This document shows positions 51,811 to 63,216 of a DNA stretch of 64,000 nucleotides, in pieces. The first letter of the stretch is position 1. Each line of letters starts with the position of its first letter. Below the pieces are notes generated by a model. It searched no databases. It was not told where the DNA came from and saw nothing but the letters and a program-made list of their open reading frames with translations. Both the position numbers and the translations under genes were made by a program. Origin of the DNA: Nitratireductor sp. XY-223 (lineage in GTDB: Bacteria; Pseudomonadota; Alphaproteobacteria; Rhizobiales; Rhizobiaceae); assembly GCF_004959855.1 (NCBI RefSeq), contig NZ_SPNT01000001.1, positions 1,354,467-1,418,466 on the forward strand, written 5' to 3'.

Positions 51811-52461
51811 TCAAAGTGAAGCCAGCACGTTATCGATCTGGGCCGTGACCTCGTCGATTTCGGCCATTCCGTCGACCGGCTTCAGCAGCCCTTTGGCGTA
51901 GTAATATCCAAGCAGCGGCGCGGTTTCCTTGTAATAGGCCTGCAGCCGTGTGCGAACGGTTTCCGGATTGTCGTCCTTGCGCCGCTTGAACTCGGTCGAC
52001 CCGCACTTGTCGCACACGCCTTCTTCGGCGGGCTTTAGATTCTCATCGTGATAGCCGGCACCGCAATTGGCGCAAGTGTAGCGCCCGGCTATACGGTCGA
52101 CGAGCACGTCGTCGTCAACGCGCATCTCGACGACCGCCGAAAGGGGCATGTCCTTTGCCGCAAGCATCGCGCCGATGGCATCCGCCTGGGCCAGCGTGCG
52201 CGGATATCCGTCGAGGATGAAACCGGCCTGGCAGTCAGGCTGATCAAGCCGCTCGGAAACGATCGCGTTGACGATATCGTCGGAGACCAGCTTTCCGGCA
52301 TCCATAACCGCCTTGGCGCGAAGTCCGACCTCCGTGCCGCTGGCAACGGCTGCCCGCAACATATCACCGGTCGAAAGCTGGGGTATGCCGTGCTTCTCGA
52401 CCAGCCTTTGAGCCTGGGTCCCCTTTCCCGCTCCCGGCGGGCCAAGCAAAATCAGTCTCAT
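51811..52461 (-). CDS. adk: adenylate kinase with zinc-binding LID
   Basis: 216 residues. P-loop [10 protein letters not shown] near the N-terminus, DGYPRT in the AMP site, and a LID with two Cys pairs (TCANCG and CDKCGS), the zinc-binding long form. It interconverts ATP + AMP and 2 ADP. Its start overlaps the secY stop by four bases (ATGA), so it belongs to the spc transcript. Confidence 0.97.
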   Translation of the reverse strand: MRLILLGPPGAGKGTQAQRLVEKHGIPQLSTGDMLRAAVASGTEVGLRAKAVMDAGKLVSDDIVNAIVSERLDQPDCQAGFILDGYPRTLAQADAIGAMLAAKDMPLSAVVEMRVDDDVLVDRIAGRYTCANCGAGYHDENLKPAEEGVCDKCGSTEFKRRKDDNPETVRTRLQAYYKETAPLLGYYYAKGLLKPVDGMAEIDEVTAQIDNVLASL

Positions 52462-53798
52462 CGTCCCCTCTTTCCTCCCCGAAGCTTGGACTTCTTGATC
52501 AGCCCCTCATATTGCTGAGCGATCAGATGGCCCTGTATCTGGGCCACGGTGTCCAGCGTGACACTGACCACGATCAGCAAAGACGTGCCGCCCAGATAAA
52601 ACGGAATGCCGGTCTGCGCGATCAGCACCTCGGGCAGAAGACAGACGAAGATCAGATAGATCGCACCGACGGTCGTAATGCGCGTCAGCACGAAATCGAT
52701 GTATTCAGCCGTCCGCTCACCCGGCCTTATGCCGGGAATGAAGCCGCCATGGCTCTTCAGGTTGTCGGCGGTGTCTTTCGGATTGAAAACGACAGCAGTG
52801 TAGAAGAAGGCGAAGAAGCCGATCATGACTGCGTAGAACAGCATATAGAGCGGCTGGCCGTGGCCGAGCAACGCCAGCACGGTCGTTGCCCAGCCGGGAA
52901 GATCCGTCGTTCCCGAGAAGCCGGCAAGCGTTGCCGGCAACAGCAGCAGCGACGACGCGAAGATCGGCGGGATGACACCGGCGGTGTTGAGCTTCAACGG
53001 CAGGTGCGAGGAATCGCCCTGGAACATGCGGTTGCCGACCTGGCGCTTCGGATACTGGATCAAAAGCCGCCGCTGCGCGCGCTCCATGAAGACGATGAAT
53101 GCAATCACGGCGATCGCGATGACGATGACCATGATGATCAGGCCGGTCGACATCGCGCCGGTGCGGCCGAGTTCCAGCATGCTGGCGATGGCGCCGGGCA
53201 ACGCCGCGACAATGCCGGCGAAGATGATCAGCGAAATGCCGTTGCCGATTCCGCGGGCGGTGATCTGCTCGCCCAGCCACATCAGGAACATGGTGCCGCC
53301 CACGAGCGTGATGACCGTCGATATACGGAAGAACCAGCCCGGGTCCGTGACGATGTTCGTGCCGGATTCCAGTCCGATGGAGATCCCGTAAGCCTGCATG
53401 GTCGCCAGCAGCACGGTTCCGTAGCGCGTATACTGGTTGATGACCTTGCGGCCCTGCTCGCCCTCTTTCTTGAGTTGCTCGAGCGTCGGAACAACCGACG
53501 TCATCAGCTGCATGATGATCGAGGCGGAAATGTACGGCATGATGCCGAGCGCGAAGATCGCCATCCGCTCGACAGCGCCGCCGGCGAACATGTTGAACAG
53601 CCCGAGGACACCGCCGGCCTGCTGCGCGAATGCTTGCGCAAATGCTTCGGGATTGATCCCGGGCAGCGGAATATAGGTCCCCAGCCGATAGACCAGAAGC
53701 GCACCCAGGGTAAACCAGATGCGCTTCTTGAGATCCTCGGCTTTCGCGAAGGCAGAAAAATTCAGATTGGCTGCGAGTTGTTCGGCTGCAGATGCCAT
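52458..53798 (-). CDS. secY: protein translocase subunit SecY
   Basis: 446 residues with ten predicted membrane helices. Signature pieces include [19 protein letters not shown] at the start, [39 protein letters not shown] and a C-terminal [15 protein letters not shown]. Forms the SecYEG channel for protein export and membrane insertion. A 212-bp gap separates it from rplO, unusually long for this operon. Confidence 0.98.
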   Translation of the reverse strand: MASAAEQLAANLNFSAFAKAEDLKKRIWFTLGALLVYRLGTYIPLPGINPEAFAQAFAQQAGGVLGLFNMFAGGAVERMAIFALGIMPYISASIIMQLMTSVVPTLEQLKKEGEQGRKVINQYTRYGTVLLATMQAYGISIGLESGTNIVTDPGWFFRISTVITLVGGTMFLMWLGEQITARGIGNGISLIIFAGIVAALPGAIASMLELGRTGAMSTGLIIMVIVIAIAVIAFIVFMERAQRRLLIQYPKRQVGNRMFQGDSSHLPLKLNTAGVIPPIFASSLLLLPATLAGFSGTTDLPGWATTVLALLGHGQPLYMLFYAVMIGFFAFFYTAVVFNPKDTADNLKSHGGFIPGIRPGERTAEYIDFVLTRITTVGAIYLIFVCLLPEVLIAQTGIPFYLGGTSLLIVVSVTLDTVAQIQGHLIAQQYEGLIKKSKLRGGKRGR

Positions 53799-54010
53799 GC
53801 GAAATCTCCGCGAGACCCGGTCACTGTTGTTGTCGGCAAATCGATACTACCGCCGGACGAGGTCACCTTTGCTGTTGTCGGGGCGCCCGCGCAATACGAC
53901 AAATTGTCAATGCGACATGCGCCCCTTCATCCAAGCCCGTCACGGGCAACGTGCGTCACCCATATGGGAACAAATGGGCCCATTGCAAATCACAACGGGC
54001 CAACATCCGT
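53799..54010. other. rplO-secY intergenic region with palindromes
   Basis: A 212-bp gap within the spc operon. It contains the perfect palindromes CCCATATGGG (53959-53968) and AATGGGCCCATT (53973-53984), which share CCCAT/ATGGG arms and can pair in alternative ways, and GACAAATTGTC (53898-53908). It may hold a promoter, processing site or attenuator for secY-adk; none of these can be proved by eye. Confidence 0.35.
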
Positions 54011-54490
54011 TTACTCGGTCGCTTCGACAGCCGGAGCGATTACCTTGATCGAGCCGCCCGCCTTTTCAATCTTCTCGATTGCCGACTTGGAAGCACCGGC
54101 AACCTCAAGCTTGAGCTTGGCCTTCAATTCGCCATCGGAAAGAACGCGTACGCCGTCCTTTACACGGCGGATAACGCCGGCTTCCAGAAGGGCAGCCGCA
54201 TCGACCGTCTTCTTGGCGTCGAGCTTCTTTGCGTCCACGGCGACCTGCAGCCGACCGAGGGACACGATGTTGAAGTCCTTCTTGAAGATATTGACGAAGC
54301 CGCGCTTCGGCAGACGACGGTAGATCGGCATCTGCCCGCCTTCAAACCCCTTGATGGCGACGCCGGAACGCGATTTCTGGCCCTTGACGCCGCGACCGCC
54401 GGTCTTGCCCTTGCCGGAGCCGATGCCCCGGCCGACACGCTTGCGGTTGTGCGTCGCGCCCTCATTGTCACGAAGTTCGTTCAGTTTCAT
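54011..54490 (-). CDS. rplO: 50S ribosomal protein L15
   Basis: 159 residues; the N-terminus [20 protein letters not shown] and Gly-rich [20 protein letters not shown] are typical. Binds 23S rRNA during assembly. It follows rpmD by 14 bp. The C-terminal region is Lys/Ala-rich and somewhat longer than in E. coli (144). Confidence 0.97.
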   Translation of the reverse strand: MKLNELRDNEGATHNRKRVGRGIGSGKGKTGGRGVKGQKSRSGVAIKGFEGGQMPIYRRLPKRGFVNIFKKDFNIVSLGRLQVAVDAKKLDAKKTVDAAALLEAGVIRRVKDGVRVLSDGELKAKLKLEVAGASKSAIEKIEKAGGSIKVIAPAVEATE

Positions 54491-54504
54491 GTTTCCAACT
54501 CCCC

Positions 54505-54705
54505 TCAGCCTTCGTCGACGACGCGCACGAGGTGTCTGACCTTGCGGATCATGCCGCGCACGGCCGGGGTATCTTCCAGGGTGCGGCGGCGGTGCATTTT
54601 GTTGAGCCCCAGCCCAACCAGTGTCTGGCGCTGGTCGGCCGGGCGGCGGATTGGGCTACCGATCTGTTCGACGGTAACCGTATTGCCCTTCTTTTTCTCA
54701 GCCAT
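54505..54705 (-). CDS. rpmD: 50S ribosomal protein L30
   Basis: 66 residues; [30 protein letters not shown] is the L30 core, with a short Lys-rich N-terminal extension. Small protein of the large subunit near the L7/L12 side. Sits between rpsE and rplO as in all spc operons. Confidence 0.96.
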   Translation of the reverse strand: MAEKKKGNTVTVEQIGSPIRRPADQRQTLVGLGLNKMHRRRTLEDTPAVRGMIRKVRHLVRVVDEG

Positions 54706-54719
54706 AACGTACCGCTTCC

Positions 54720-55280
54720 CTATTCTTCATTGCCGACGATGGATGCGCGGCGCGCCTGCAGCGTCGAATACTTGATGCCGCGCTGCGCGGCGATATCCTT
54801 CGGATGCATCTGGTGCTTGAGCGCATCGAACGTGGCGCGAACCATGTTGTACGGGTTGGACGAGCCGGTCGACTTGGCGACGACGTCCTGCATGCCGAGC
54901 GTCTCGAAAACGGCGCGCATCGGACCACCCGCGATGATTCCGGTACCGGGCTTCGCCGAGCGCAGCAGAACCTTGCCGGCGCCGTGGCGGCCGCGCACAT
55001 CGTGGTGCAGCGTGCGGCCGGAGCGAAGCGGAACGAAAATCATGTTGCGCTTGGCGGCCTCGGTCGCCTTGCGGATCGCTTCCGGCACTTCGCGGGCCTT
55101 GCCGTGGCCGAAGCCGACGCGTCCCTTCTGATCGCCGACGACGACCAGGGCGGCGAAACCGAAACGGCGGCCGCCCTTGACGACCTTCGCCACACGGTTG
55201 ATGTGGACGAGCTTGTCGACGAATTCGCTGTCGCGCTCTTCCTCTTTGCCGCGGTTATCGCGGCGCGCTTCTCTTGCCAT
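54720..55280 (-). CDS. rpsE: 30S ribosomal protein S5
   Basis: 186 residues; a charged N-terminal segment ([18 protein letters not shown]) precedes the dsRBD-like fold with [21 protein letters not shown], and [15 protein letters not shown] in the C-terminal domain. Contributes to decoding accuracy and mRNA entry. Followed by rpmD after 14 bp. Confidence 0.97.
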   Translation of the reverse strand: MAREARRDNRGKEEERDSEFVDKLVHINRVAKVVKGGRRFGFAALVVVGDQKGRVGFGHGKAREVPEAIRKATEAAKRNMIFVPLRSGRTLHHDVRGRHGAGKVLLRSAKPGTGIIAGGPMRAVFETLGMQDVVAKSTGSSNPYNMVRATFDALKHQMHPKDIAAQRGIKYSTLQARRASIVGNEE

Positions 55281-55322
55281 TGTCCTTGTCCTTTTTCTTT
55301 TCCGGGTGCAACGGTCAGTTGG

Positions 55323-55685
55323 TTAGAAATTCAGCCCTGCTTCACGCGCGGCATCCGCCAGCGCCTTGATGCGGCCGTGGTAGATGAAGGCGCCGCGGTC
55401 GAAGACCACGTCCTTTACGCCCGCCTTGGATGCGCGCTCGGCGACGAGCTTGCCGACGGCGGCAGCGGCATCCTTGTCTGCACCGGTCTTCAGCTTCTTG
55501 CGCAGATCAGCATCGAGCGTGGAAGCGGCGACGATCGTGTTGCCTGCCTCGTCATCGATGATCTGGGCATAGATGTTCTTCGAAGAACGGTGGACGGACA
55601 GCCGTGGGCGGCCATCGGCGACCGATCGAAGCTGACGGCGGACACGCGCAGCACGACGCGAAAGTGTTTCCTTCCTGCTAGCCAT
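55323..55685 (-). CDS. rplR: 50S ribosomal protein L18
   Basis: 120 residues; [21 protein letters not shown] and [22 protein letters not shown] are typical. Binds 5S rRNA with L5 in the central protuberance. Gene lies between rplF and rpsE. Confidence 0.97.
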   Translation of the reverse strand: MASRKETLSRRAARVRRQLRSVADGRPRLSVHRSSKNIYAQIIDDEAGNTIVAASTLDADLRKKLKTGADKDAAAAVGKLVAERASKAGVKDVVFDRGAFIYHGRIKALADAAREAGLNF

Positions 55686-55697
55686 TTTGCGTAATCC

Positions 55698-56231
55698 TTA
55701 CTTCTTCTTGCCTTCTTTGCGGACAATCCGCTCTTCGGCATATTTGACACCCTTGCCCTTGTAGGGCTCGGGCTTGCGGAATCGGCGGATCTCCGAGGCG
55801 ACCTGACCGACCTGTTGCTTGTCGATGCCGGTGACGATGATTTCCGTCGGCTTCGGACAGGCGATGGTGATGCCGTCCGGCGTTTCATAGACCACGTCGT
55901 GGCTGTAACCGAGCGCGAGCTGCAGATTCTTGCCCTGCATGGCGGCGCGGTAGCCGACGCCGTTGATCTCCAGCCGCCGCTCGAAGCCGTCCGTCACGCC
56001 GGTGATGATGTTTTCGATCATCGTGCGGGTCATACCCCACTTGGAGCGCGAGTCCTTGCTCTGGTCGACGGGTGAAACCACGACCTGATTTTCTTCCATC
56101 TTCACCAGAACCTCGTCGTTCACGACGTAGCTCAGTTCGCCCTTGGGCCCCTTGGCGGTGACCTTCTTTCCCTCGACGGTCGCAGTGACGCCGGCGGGAA
56201 CCGAAACGGGCTTTTTACCGATACGAGACAT
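55698..56231 (-). CDS. rplF: 50S ribosomal protein L6
   Basis: 177 residues; [15 protein letters not shown] at the N-terminus and [18 protein letters not shown] at the C-terminus identify L6. Two homologous domains near the factor-binding site. Lies between rpsH and rplR. Confidence 0.97.
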   Translation of the reverse strand: MSRIGKKPVSVPAGVTATVEGKKVTAKGPKGELSYVVNDEVLVKMEENQVVVSPVDQSKDSRSKWGMTRTMIENIITGVTDGFERRLEINGVGYRAAMQGKNLQLALGYSHDVVYETPDGITIACPKPTEIIVTGIDKQQVGQVASEIRRFRKPEPYKGKGVKYAEERIVRKEGKKK

Positions 56232-56269
56232 TTTTCAAACCTGTCTGACCGTTATGGAGGTCCGTCACA

Positions 56270-56668
56270 TCAGAAGATGTGACAGAGAACCTCGCCACCA
56301 ACATTCTGTTCGCGCGCCTCGTGGTCGGCCATCACACCTTTCGGGGTCGAAAGAATGGAAATGCCGAGGCCGTTCGAGACCTGCGGGATGGACTTGACCG
56401 AGACGTAAACGCGGCGGCCCGGCTTGGAGACGCGAGCAATCTCGCGAATGACCGGGGCACCCTCATAGTACTTGAGTTCGATGTTAATCTCGGACTTGCC
56501 GTTGTCGTATTTGACTTCCGAATATCCGCGGATGTAGCCCTCGGACTGCAGCACGTCGAGAACGCGGGCACGCAGCTTCGAGGCCGGGGTTGAAACCGTC
56601 GCCTTGCGGCGGCCGGTTGCATTGCGGATACGGGTGAGCATATCGCCCAGCGGATCAGTCATAGCCAT
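56270..56668 (-). CDS. rpsH: 30S ribosomal protein S8
   Basis: 132 residues; [17 protein letters not shown] at the start and [25 protein letters not shown] ending are S8 hallmarks. Met1 and Met3 are both possible starts; AAGGAGA supports the first. In E. coli S8 is the translational repressor of the spc operon. Confidence 0.97.
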   Translation of the reverse strand: MAMTDPLGDMLTRIRNATGRRKATVSTPASKLRARVLDVLQSEGYIRGYSEVKYDNGKSEINIELKYYEGAPVIREIARVSKPGRRVYVSVKSIPQVSNGLGISILSTPKGVMADHEAREQNVGGEVLCHIF

Positions 56669-56680
56669 CTGCCTGTCTCC

Positions 56681-56986
56681 TTACCAGCTGGACTTGACGA
56701 CGCCCGGAACGCGTCCGAGCGAACCGAGTTCGCGCAGCGCAATACGGGACATCTTGAGCTTGCGATAATAGGCGCGCGGACGGCCCGACACTTCGCAGCG
56801 GTTGCGAACCCGGGTCTTGGATCCGTCGCGGGGCATTTCGGCAAGCTTCAGCGTTGCCTTGAAACGCTCCTCGATCGGCGCTTCCTGGTTCTTGATGATT
56901 GCCTTGAGCGCGGCGCGCTTTTCGGCATGTGCCGCGACTGTACGGCGACGGCGCTTGTTCTTTTCGACTGCGCTAACCTTAGCCAT
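56681..56986 (-). CDS. rpsN: 30S ribosomal protein S14 (zinc-free long form)
   Basis: 101 residues; the C-terminal [26 protein letters not shown] is diagnostic. The zinc-ribbon Cys pairs of the short form are absent, so this is the C-minus 101-residue form. Located between rplE and rpsH. Confidence 0.97.
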   Translation of the reverse strand: MAKVSAVEKNKRRRRTVAAHAEKRAALKAIIKNQEAPIEERFKATLKLAEMPRDGSKTRVRNRCEVSGRPRAYYRKLKMSRIALRELGSLGRVPGVVKSSW

Positions 56987-57012
56987 GTCAAATATCCTCT
57001 CTACGCTTGCCG

Positions 57013-57570
57013 TTACTGCCGGAACGGGAAGTTGAACTCTGCCAGCAGAGCCCGTGCCTCGTCATCCGTCTTGGCGGTCGTACAAACGATGATATCCATG
57101 CCCCAGATCTGATCGACCTTGTCGTAGTCGATCTCCGGAAACACGATGTGTTCCTTGATGCCCATGGCGAAATTGCCGTTGCCATCAAAGCTCTTGGGGT
57201 TGAGACCCCGGAAGTCGCGAACGCGCGGCAGCGCGATGTTGACCAGGCGATCCATGAATTCATACATGCGTGTCTGGCGCAGCGTAACCTTTGCGCCGAT
57301 CGGCATGCCTTCGCGGACCTTGAAGCCGGCGATCGACTTGCGGGCATGGGTGACAACGGCCTTCTGGCCGGAAATGGCCGCCAGGTCTTCCGCTGCCGCC
57401 GCAGGCCTCTTGGAGTCCGTCGTCGCTTCGCCTACGCCCATGTTGATAACGATTTTCTCAACACGGGGAATTTCCATGACGTTCTTGTAGGAGAATTTCT
57501 CCTGCAGCGCGTCGCGGATGCGCTCGCCATATTCCTTCTTGAGCCGCGGCTCGTAATTTGCCTCAGCCAT
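57013..57570 (-). CDS. rplE: 50S ribosomal protein L5
   Basis: 185 residues; [20 protein letters not shown] and [19 protein letters not shown] are typical. Binds 5S rRNA and contacts the P-site tRNA. It overlaps the end of rplX by eight bases, which suggests coupled translation. Confidence 0.97.
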   Translation of the reverse strand: MAEANYEPRLKKEYGERIRDALQEKFSYKNVMEIPRVEKIVINMGVGEATTDSKRPAAAAEDLAAISGQKAVVTHARKSIAGFKVREGMPIGAKVTLRQTRMYEFMDRLVNIALPRVRDFRGLNPKSFDGNGNFAMGIKEHIVFPEIDYDKVDQIWGMDIIVCTTAKTDDEARALLAEFNFPFRQ

Positions 57571-57874
57571 CGATCACTTCTCCTGAACGCTTTGCAACGC
57601 GGACCTTGCGGCCGTCATCATTGATCTTGAAGCCGATGCGGGTCGGCTTGCCCTCGCTGTCGGCGATGGCCAGATTGGACAGGTGAATGGACGCTTCCTT
57701 GCTGACAATGCCTGCCTGCTGGGTTTGCGTCTGCTTCTGGTGGCGCCGAACCATGTTGACACCACGCACGAGGGCGCGGTTTTCCTTCGGCATCACCTGG
57801 ATGACTTCGCCTGTGCGACCTTTGTCCTTGCCGGTCAGAACAACGACACTGTCGCCTTTGCGGATCTTCTGCAT
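57563..57874 (-). CDS. rplX: 50S ribosomal protein L24
   Basis: 103 residues; the KOW motif [20 protein letters not shown] at the N-terminus identifies L24, an early assembly-initiator protein of the large subunit. Lies 10 bp after rplN. Confidence 0.97.
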   Translation of the reverse strand: MQKIRKGDSVVVLTGKDKGRTGEVIQVMPKENRALVRGVNMVRRHQKQTQTQQAGIVSKEASIHLSNLAIADSEGKPTRIGFKINDDGRKVRVAKRSGEVIDG

Positions 57875-57884
57875 CGTTATCTCC

Positions 57885-58253
57885 TTAAAGAACTTCCGGC
57901 GCCAGCGAGATGATCTTCATGTGCCGCTTGGCACGAAGTTCGCGCGGGACCGGCCCGAAGATGCGGGTGCCGATCGGCTCTTTCTTGTTGTCCACCAGGA
58001 CTGCCGCATTCTTGTCAAAACGGATGACGCTGCCGTCCGGCCGGCGAATGTCCTTGGCCGTGCGCACGACAACCGCCCTCATGACATCGCCCTTCTTGAC
58101 GCGGCCGCGCGGAATGGCTTCCTTGACGGAGACAACAATGATGTCTCCAACGGAAGCGTATTTCCGCTTCGAGCCGCCCAGCACCTTGATGCACATGACA
58201 CGACGGGCGCCGGAATTGTCGGCTACGTCGAGGTTTGTTTGCATCTGAATCAT
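57885..58253 (-). CDS. rplN: 50S ribosomal protein L14
   Basis: 122 residues; [20 protein letters not shown] and [20 protein letters not shown] are invariant L14 segments. Forms bridges to the small subunit. Preceded by a 79-bp gap after rpsQ. Confidence 0.97.
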   Translation of the reverse strand: MIQMQTNLDVADNSGARRVMCIKVLGGSKRKYASVGDIIVVSVKEAIPRGRVKKGDVMRAVVVRTAKDIRRPDGSVIRFDKNAAVLVDNKKEPIGTRIFGPVPRELRAKRHMKIISLAPEVL

Positions 58254-58332
58254 GTCAGACCGCCTTCTCCAACTTGCCCGGGGTTATCGATCGGCCCCGG
58301 CGATTTCATTGTCTTTTCGGTTCGGACTGCGC

Positions 58333-58563
58333 CTACTCGGTAACCACCGTCCAGCGCTTGTCCTTTGAGATCGGCGAACATTCCTCAATGGAAACCGTGT
58401 CGCCGGTCTTGAACTGGTTTGCTTCGTCATGCGCCTTGTACTTCTTGGTACGGCGCACGGTTTTCTTCATCATCGGGTGGGCAAAGCGGCGCTCGACCTT
58501 CACAACGATGGTCTTGTCGCTCTTGTCGCTGACGACAGTGCCCTGCAGAACGCGTTTCGGCAT
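58333..58563 (-). CDS. rpsQ: 30S ribosomal protein S17
   Basis: 76 residues; [20 protein letters not shown] and [21 protein letters not shown] identify S17, an OB-fold 16S-rRNA binder. Between rpmC and rplN. Confidence 0.97.
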   Translation of the reverse strand: MPKRVLQGTVVSDKSDKTIVVKVERRFAHPMMKKTVRRTKKYKAHDEANQFKTGDTVSIEECSPISKDKRWTVVTE

Positions 58564-58575
58564 TGTTTTCGGTCC

Positions 58576-58776
58576 TTAGGCCTTGGCTTCTGCCGCCTTC
58601 TGGCGGGCAATTGTCTTGATGCGCGCGATATCGCGACGGACTTCCTTGATGCGAGAGGTCTTCTCGAGCTGCCCGGTGGCCTTCTGGAAGCGCAGGTTGA
58701 ACTGCTCTTTCTTCAGCTTGGCCAGCTCGTCGGTCAGCTGGTCGGCGCTCATCGCACGTACATCTACGGATTTCAT
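58576..58776 (-). CDS. rpmC: 50S ribosomal protein L29
   Basis: 66 residues; helical protein with [21 protein letters not shown] and [14 protein letters not shown], the L29 signature. Located at the peptide exit tunnel rim near SRP/trigger-factor sites. Confidence 0.96.
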   Translation of the reverse strand: MKSVDVRAMSADQLTDELAKLKKEQFNLRFQKATGQLEKTSRIKEVRRDIARIKTIARQKAAEAKA

Positions 58777-58787
58777 GGTCTGACTTC

Positions 58788-59201
58788 CTAGTCTGCTATG
58801 CGCTGTACGAAGCGGGTTTTGACCGACAGCTTGGCAGCACCGAGGCGCAGGGCCTCGCGTGCGACTTCCTCGCTGACGCCGTCGATCTCGAACATGATCC
58901 GGCCGGGCTTGACCTTGGCCGCCCAGTATTCGACCGAACCCTTGCCCTTACCCATGCGAACTTCGGTCGGCTTCTGGGTGACCGGAACGTCGGGGAAGAT
59001 GCGGATCCACACGCGGCCGGCACGCTTCATGTGACGGGTGATGGCACGGCGGGCAGCTTCGATCTGGCGCGCGTTGACGCGATCGGGCTCCTGGGCCTTG
59101 AGGCCGTAGGATCCGAAGTTCAACTTGGTGCCGCTTGACGCGACACCCTTGATACGGCCCTTGTGCTGCTTGCGGTACTTCGTACGCTTTGGCTGCAACA
59201 T
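58788..59201 (-). CDS. rplP: 50S ribosomal protein L16
   Basis: 137 residues; [19 protein letters not shown] and [19 protein letters not shown] are diagnostic. Sits near the A site and is required for tRNA accommodation. Follows rpsC by 21 bp. Confidence 0.97.
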   Translation of the reverse strand: MLQPKRTKYRKQHKGRIKGVASSGTKLNFGSYGLKAQEPDRVNARQIEAARRAITRHMKRAGRVWIRIFPDVPVTQKPTEVRMGKGKGSVEYWAAKVKPGRIMFEIDGVSEEVAREALRLGAAKLSVKTRFVQRIAD

Positions 59202-59222
59202 TTTGTTTTTCTCCGAACTGGC

Positions 59223-59945
59223 TTACCGCGCGGCTTGCGACGGGTTTTCGCGGCGGCGTCCGCCGCTGCCCTGGTTGTCACTTTCCGTTGCGCGACGCTC
59301 CGAGGCCATCGGGTCGTGCTCAAGGATCTCGCCCTTGAAGATCCAGACCTTGATGCCGCAGACGCCGTAGGCGGTGTGCGCTTCGGCGGTGCCGTAGTCG
59401 ATATCCGCGCGCAGCGTGTGCAGCGGCACACGGCCTTCGCGGTACCACTCGGTGCGCGCGATTTCCGCGCCGCCGAGACGGCCGCCGCAGGTGATGCGGA
59501 TGCCTTCCGCGCCGAGGCGCATGGCCGACTGGACCGCACGCTTCATCGCCCGGCGGAACGCGACACGGCGCTCGAGCTGCTGGGCGATCGACTGGGCGAC
59601 CAGCGTCGCATCGATCTCGGGCTTGCGGACCTCGACAATGTTGAGGTGCGTCTCCGAGTTGGTCATCACCGACAGCTTGCGGCGCAGCTTTTCGATATCC
59701 GCGCCCTTCTTGCCGATGATCAGGCCGGGACGCGCGGAGTGGATCGAAACGCGGCATTTCTTGTGCGGGCGCTCGATGACGACCTTGGAGATCGCCGCCT
59801 GCTTGAGTTCCTGCGTCAGGTAATCGCGGATCTTCAGGTCTTCCTGAAGCAGATCGCCATATTCGCCCTTCTCGGCGAACCAGCGGGAATCCCAAGTGCG
59901 GTTGATGCCGAGACGAAGGCCGACCGGATTAATCTTCTGACCCAT
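59223..59945 (-). CDS. rpsC: 30S ribosomal protein S3
   Basis: 240 residues; [20 protein letters not shown] start, a KH type II domain ([19 protein letters not shown]) and a C-terminal domain with [15 protein letters not shown]. The tail is Arg/Gly/Ser-rich and a little longer than in E. coli (233). Located at the mRNA entry. Its start shares one base with the rplV stop. Confidence 0.97.
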   Translation of the reverse strand: MGQKINPVGLRLGINRTWDSRWFAEKGEYGDLLQEDLKIRDYLTQELKQAAISKVVIERPHKKCRVSIHSARPGLIIGKKGADIEKLRRKLSVMTNSETHLNIVEVRKPEIDATLVAQSIAQQLERRVAFRRAMKRAVQSAMRLGAEGIRITCGGRLGGAEIARTEWYREGRVPLHTLRADIDYGTAEAHTAYGVCGIKVWIFKGEILEHDPMASERRATESDNQGSGGRRRENPSQAAR

Positions 59946-60334
59946 TACGCGGCCTCCCCTTGTTCCTCGACTTCACGGACGACGATCGTCAGGTGCGAAA
60001 ACGGCTTTTCGACCCGCGATGCCCGGCCGCGGCCGCGTGCGTGAAAACGCTTCATGACGATCGACTTGCCGACATAGGCCTCGGCGACGATCAGCGAGTC
60101 CACGTCGAGATCGTGGTTGTTCTCGGCATTGGCAATCGCCGATTCCAGCGTCTTCTTGACGGTTTCCGAAATCCGCTTGCGCGAGAACTCCAGATCCGCC
60201 AGGGCGCGCTCGACCTTCTTGCCGCGGATCATCGCCGCCACAAGATTGAGCTTTTGCGGGCTGACGCGGATCGTGCGGGCAACTGCTTTTGCCTCGTTGT
60301 CCTTTAGCCGGCGCTCGGCCTTGGCCTTGCCCAT
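59945..60334 (-). CDS. rplV: 50S ribosomal protein L22
   Basis: 129 residues; [20 protein letters not shown] and the tunnel-loop/C-terminal [20 protein letters not shown] identify L22, whose loop lines the exit tunnel. Two bp after rpsS. Confidence 0.97.
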   Translation of the reverse strand: MGKAKAERRLKDNEAKAVARTIRVSPQKLNLVAAMIRGKKVERALADLEFSRKRISETVKKTLESAIANAENNHDLDVDSLIVAEAYVGKSIVMKRFHARGRGRASRVEKPFSHLTIVVREVEEQGEAA

Positions 60335-60336
60335 TG

Positions 60337-60615
60337 CTACTTCCTCTTCGCTTTCTTGTCGGCCCCGTGGCCGTAATAGGTACGGGTCGGGGAAAATTCA
60401 CCGAGTTTGTGTCCGACCATGTCTTCCGACACGGATACCGGAATGTGTTTGTTGCCGTTGTAGACACCGAATGTCAGGCCGACGAACTGAGGCAGGATGG
60501 TGGAGCGGCGGCTCCACGTCTTGATCACCTCGTTGCGGCCGCTTTCACGAACCGTCTCCGCCTTCTTGAGCAGATAGCCGTCAACAAACGGACCTTTCCA
60601 AACTGAACGAGCCAC
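60337..60615 (-). CDS. rpsS: 30S ribosomal protein S19
   Basis: 92 residues; [19 protein letters not shown] and [29 protein letters not shown] core are invariant. Head of the small subunit, partner of S13. 15 bp after rplB. Confidence 0.97.
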   Translation of the reverse strand: MARSVWKGPFVDGYLLKKAETVRESGRNEVIKTWSRRSTILPQFVGLTFGVYNGNKHIPVSVSEDMVGHKLGEFSPTRTYYGHGADKKAKRK

Positions 60616-60630
60616 TTGAGACTTCCTCTC

Positions 60631-61467
60631 TTACTTCTTGCGCTGATGGCGGGAGCGCATGATGAACTTGTCGGTCGACTTGTTGGACCGGGTACGCTTG
60701 CCCTTGGTCGGCTTGCCCCACGGGGTCACCGGGTGACGACCGCCGGAGGTGCGTCCCTCACCACCGCCATGCGGGTGGTCGATCGGGTTCATGACGACGC
60801 CACGAACAGTCGGGCGCTTGCCGAGCCAACGGGAACGGCCCGCTTTGCCGTCGTTGCGGTTGGCGTTGTCCGGATTGGACACGGCGCCGACGGTTGCCAG
60901 GCAGCTGCCTGGAACCAGGCGCTGCTCGCCGGAATTGAGCCGCAGGATCGCCATGCCCTGGTCGCGGCCGACCAGCTGGACATAGGTGCCTGCCGAACGG
61001 GCGATCTGGCCGCCCTTGCCGGGCTTCATCTCGACATTGTGGACGATCGTTCCGACCGGCATCGACTGCAGCGGCATTGTGTTGCCGGGCTTGACGTCGA
61101 CTGCCGACTGGGACGCGATGACCTTGTCGCCGGCGGACAGGCGCTGCGGCGCCAGAATGTAGGCCAGTTCACCGTCGTCATACTTGACGAGCGCGATGAA
61201 CGCCGTGCGGTTCGGATCGTATTCAAGGCGCTCGATCGTGCCCTCGACATCAAACTTGCGGCGCTTGAAGTCGACGAGGCGATAAGTGCGCTTGTGTCCG
61301 CCGCCGCGATGGCGAACGGTCATGCGGCCGGTGTTGTTGCGGCCGCCCTTCGCCGAAAGGCCCTCCGTCAGCGACTTGACCGGCTTGCCCTTGTGAAGGC
61401 CGGAGCGATCGACAATGACCAGCTGGCGCTGGCTCGGCGTCGTCGGCTTGAAAGATTTCAGTGCCAT
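60631..61467 (-). CDS. rplB: 50S ribosomal protein L2
   Basis: 278 residues from ATG 61467; the frame is open 33 bases further upstream but [20 protein letters not shown] is the conserved start. [15 protein letters not shown], the peptidyl-transferase-proximal [21 protein letters not shown] with its conserved His, and the C-terminal [16 protein letters not shown] are present. Needed for subunit joining and peptidyl transfer. Confidence 0.98.
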   Translation of the reverse strand: MALKSFKPTTPSQRQLVIVDRSGLHKGKPVKSLTEGLSAKGGRNNTGRMTVRHRGGGHKRTYRLVDFKRRKFDVEGTIERLEYDPNRTAFIALVKYDDGELAYILAPQRLSAGDKVIASQSAVDVKPGNTMPLQSMPVGTIVHNVEMKPGKGGQIARSAGTYVQLVGRDQGMAILRLNSGEQRLVPGSCLATVGAVSNPDNANRNDGKAGRSRWLGKRPTVRGVVMNPIDHPHGGGEGRTSGGRHPVTPWGKPTKGKRTRSNKSTDKFIMRSRHQRKK

Positions 61468-61496
61468 TTGTCTTCTTCTTTCCTCTGGGCTTGCCG

Positions 61497-61790
61497 TCAA
61501 AGACCGGTGGTGACGTCGACGGATTCGCCGTCAACGAGCGTCACGATGGCCTTCTTGACGTCGCTTTGCTGGCCGACCCGGCCACGGAAACGCTTCTTCT
61601 TGCCCTTGCGGACGAGCGTGTTCACAGCCTTGACCTTGACGCCGAACAGAGCCTCGACAGCCGCCTTGATCTCCGGTTTCGTCGCCGTCTTCGCGACGTT
61701 GAAAACGATCTGGTTCTGCTCCGACACGAGGGTCGATTTTTCGGTGATCACCGGCTCGGTGATCACGTCGTAGTGGCGAAGATCCGTCAT
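61497..61790 (-). CDS. rplW: 50S ribosomal protein L23
   Basis: 97 residues; [19 protein letters not shown] and [21 protein letters not shown] are typical. Exit-tunnel docking site for trigger factor and SRP. Overlaps rplD by four bases. Confidence 0.97.
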   Translation of the reverse strand: MTDLRHYDVITEPVITEKSTLVSEQNQIVFNVAKTATKPEIKAAVEALFGVKVKAVNTLVRKGKKKRFRGRVGQQSDVKKAIVTLVDGESVDVTTGL

Positions 61791-62407
61791 TTGAACCGCT
61801 CCTCGAGAGCCTCAACCGCGGCCTTTGAGAGCACCAGCTTCCCGCGCCGCAGAATGTCGTAAACATTGATGCCCTGAACCGGCAGCACATCGACACCGGG
61901 TATGTTGCGGGCAGCGATCCTGAAGTTGCTGTCGAGCTCGGCACCGCCGATGAACAGCGCGTTCGAGAGGCCGAGCTTCTCGAGCGATCCGCTCAGCGCC
62001 TTGGTCTTTGCTTCCTTGGCGGCAATCTCGTCGACGATGATCAGGTTCTCATCGCGCAGTTTCGCCGAAAGGGCGTGACGCAGAGCCAGGGCGCGCACCT
62101 TCTTGGGAAGGCCGTGCTCATGACTGCGAACGACCGGACCGTGGGCCTTGCCGCCGCCGCGGAACTGCGGCGCGCGTGCCGAAGAATGGCGGGCGCGGCC
62201 GGTGCCCTTCTGCCGGAACATCTTGGCGCCGGTGCGGTTGATCTCGGAGCGACCCTTGGTCTTGTGCGTACCCTGCTGCTTGCGGGCGAGCTGCCAGCGA
62301 ACCATGCGCTGAAGGATGTCCTGGCGCGGCTCGAGGCCGAACACCGTCTCGGACAGCTTCACCTTGCCGGCAGCCTTGCCTTCGAGGGTTGTTACCTTCA
62401 AATCCAT
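61787..62407 (-). CDS. rplD: 50S ribosomal protein L4
   Basis: 206 residues; the extended loop [20 protein letters not shown] and [17 protein letters not shown] are L4 hallmarks. In E. coli L4 also represses the S10 operon. Its start shares one base with the rplC stop. Confidence 0.97.
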   Translation of the reverse strand: MDLKVTTLEGKAAGKVKLSETVFGLEPRQDILQRMVRWQLARKQQGTHKTKGRSEINRTGAKMFRQKGTGRARHSSARAPQFRGGGKAHGPVVRSHEHGLPKKVRALALRHALSAKLRDENLIIVDEIAAKEAKTKALSGSLEKLGLSNALFIGGAELDSNFRIAARNIPGVDVLPVQGINVYDILRRGKLVLSKAAVEALEERFK

Positions 62408-63132
62408 TACTCGGCTCCCTCAGTGGCTTCTTCGGCGGGTGCGGCTTCGGCCGCAGCAGCGGCGCGCAGACCTGCCGGCTTCGGTGCGTCGTCCGGCACC
62501 GGAGCCTTGATTGCGTCCTTGACGATGATCCAGGAACCCTTGGAGCCCGGTACTGCACCCTTCACGAGGATGAGGCCGCGGTCGCTGTCCGTGGACACGA
62601 CTTCGAGGTTCTGCGTCGTCACCCGGGTTCCGCCCATGTGGCCGGCCATCTTCTTGCCCTTGAAGACCTTGCCCGGATCCTGGCACTGGCCGGTGGAGCC
62701 GTGCGAGCGGTGCGAGATCGACACGCCGTGCGAGGCAACCAGGCCGCCGAAATTGTGCCGCTTCATGGCACCGGCAAAGCCTTTACCGACGGAGGTGCCG
62801 GTCACGTCTACGCGCTGGCCGGCGATAAAGTGTTCGGCGGTAATCTCCGCACCCACATCAAGCATGTTGTCGGCCGTCACGCGGAACTCGGCAAGCTTGG
62901 CCTTCGGCTCCACCTTGGCGGCGGCAAAATGGCCGCGCATCGGCTTCGTCGTGTTCTTGGCCTTGGCAATGCCGACACCGAGCTGAACCGCGGTGTAGCC
63001 GTTCTTTTCTTCTGTACGCTGGGCGATGACCTGGCAGTTCTGGAGCCGCAAAACGGTTACCGGAACATGCTCGCCGGCGTCGTTGTAGACCCGGGTCATT
63101 CCCACTTTCTGTGCAATCACACCTGAACGCAT
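62407..63132 (-). CDS. rplC: 50S ribosomal protein L3
   Basis: 241 residues from ATG 63132 ([20 protein letters not shown]); the frame runs 51 bases further upstream but is not conserved there. [28 protein letters not shown] contains the Gln methylated by PrmB in many bacteria. The Ala/Glu-rich C-terminal tail is an alphaproteobacterial extension. Second gene of the S10 operon. Confidence 0.97.
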   Translation of the reverse strand: MRSGVIAQKVGMTRVYNDAGEHVPVTVLRLQNCQVIAQRTEEKNGYTAVQLGVGIAKAKNTTKPMRGHFAAAKVEPKAKLAEFRVTADNMLDVGAEITAEHFIAGQRVDVTGTSVGKGFAGAMKRHNFGGLVASHGVSISHRSHGSTGQCQDPGKVFKGKKMAGHMGGTRVTTQNLEVVSTDSDRGLILVKGAVPGSKGSWIIVKDAIKAPVPDDAPKPAGLRAAAAAEAAPAEEATEGAE

Positions 63133-63216
63133 TGGTTCGTCCTTGTCTCCGTTTGGGTCCGGTCTTGCGCGAAGGTCCCGCATCGGTTTTTCGCAACCGG
63201 CCCCACAGACTGCTCG

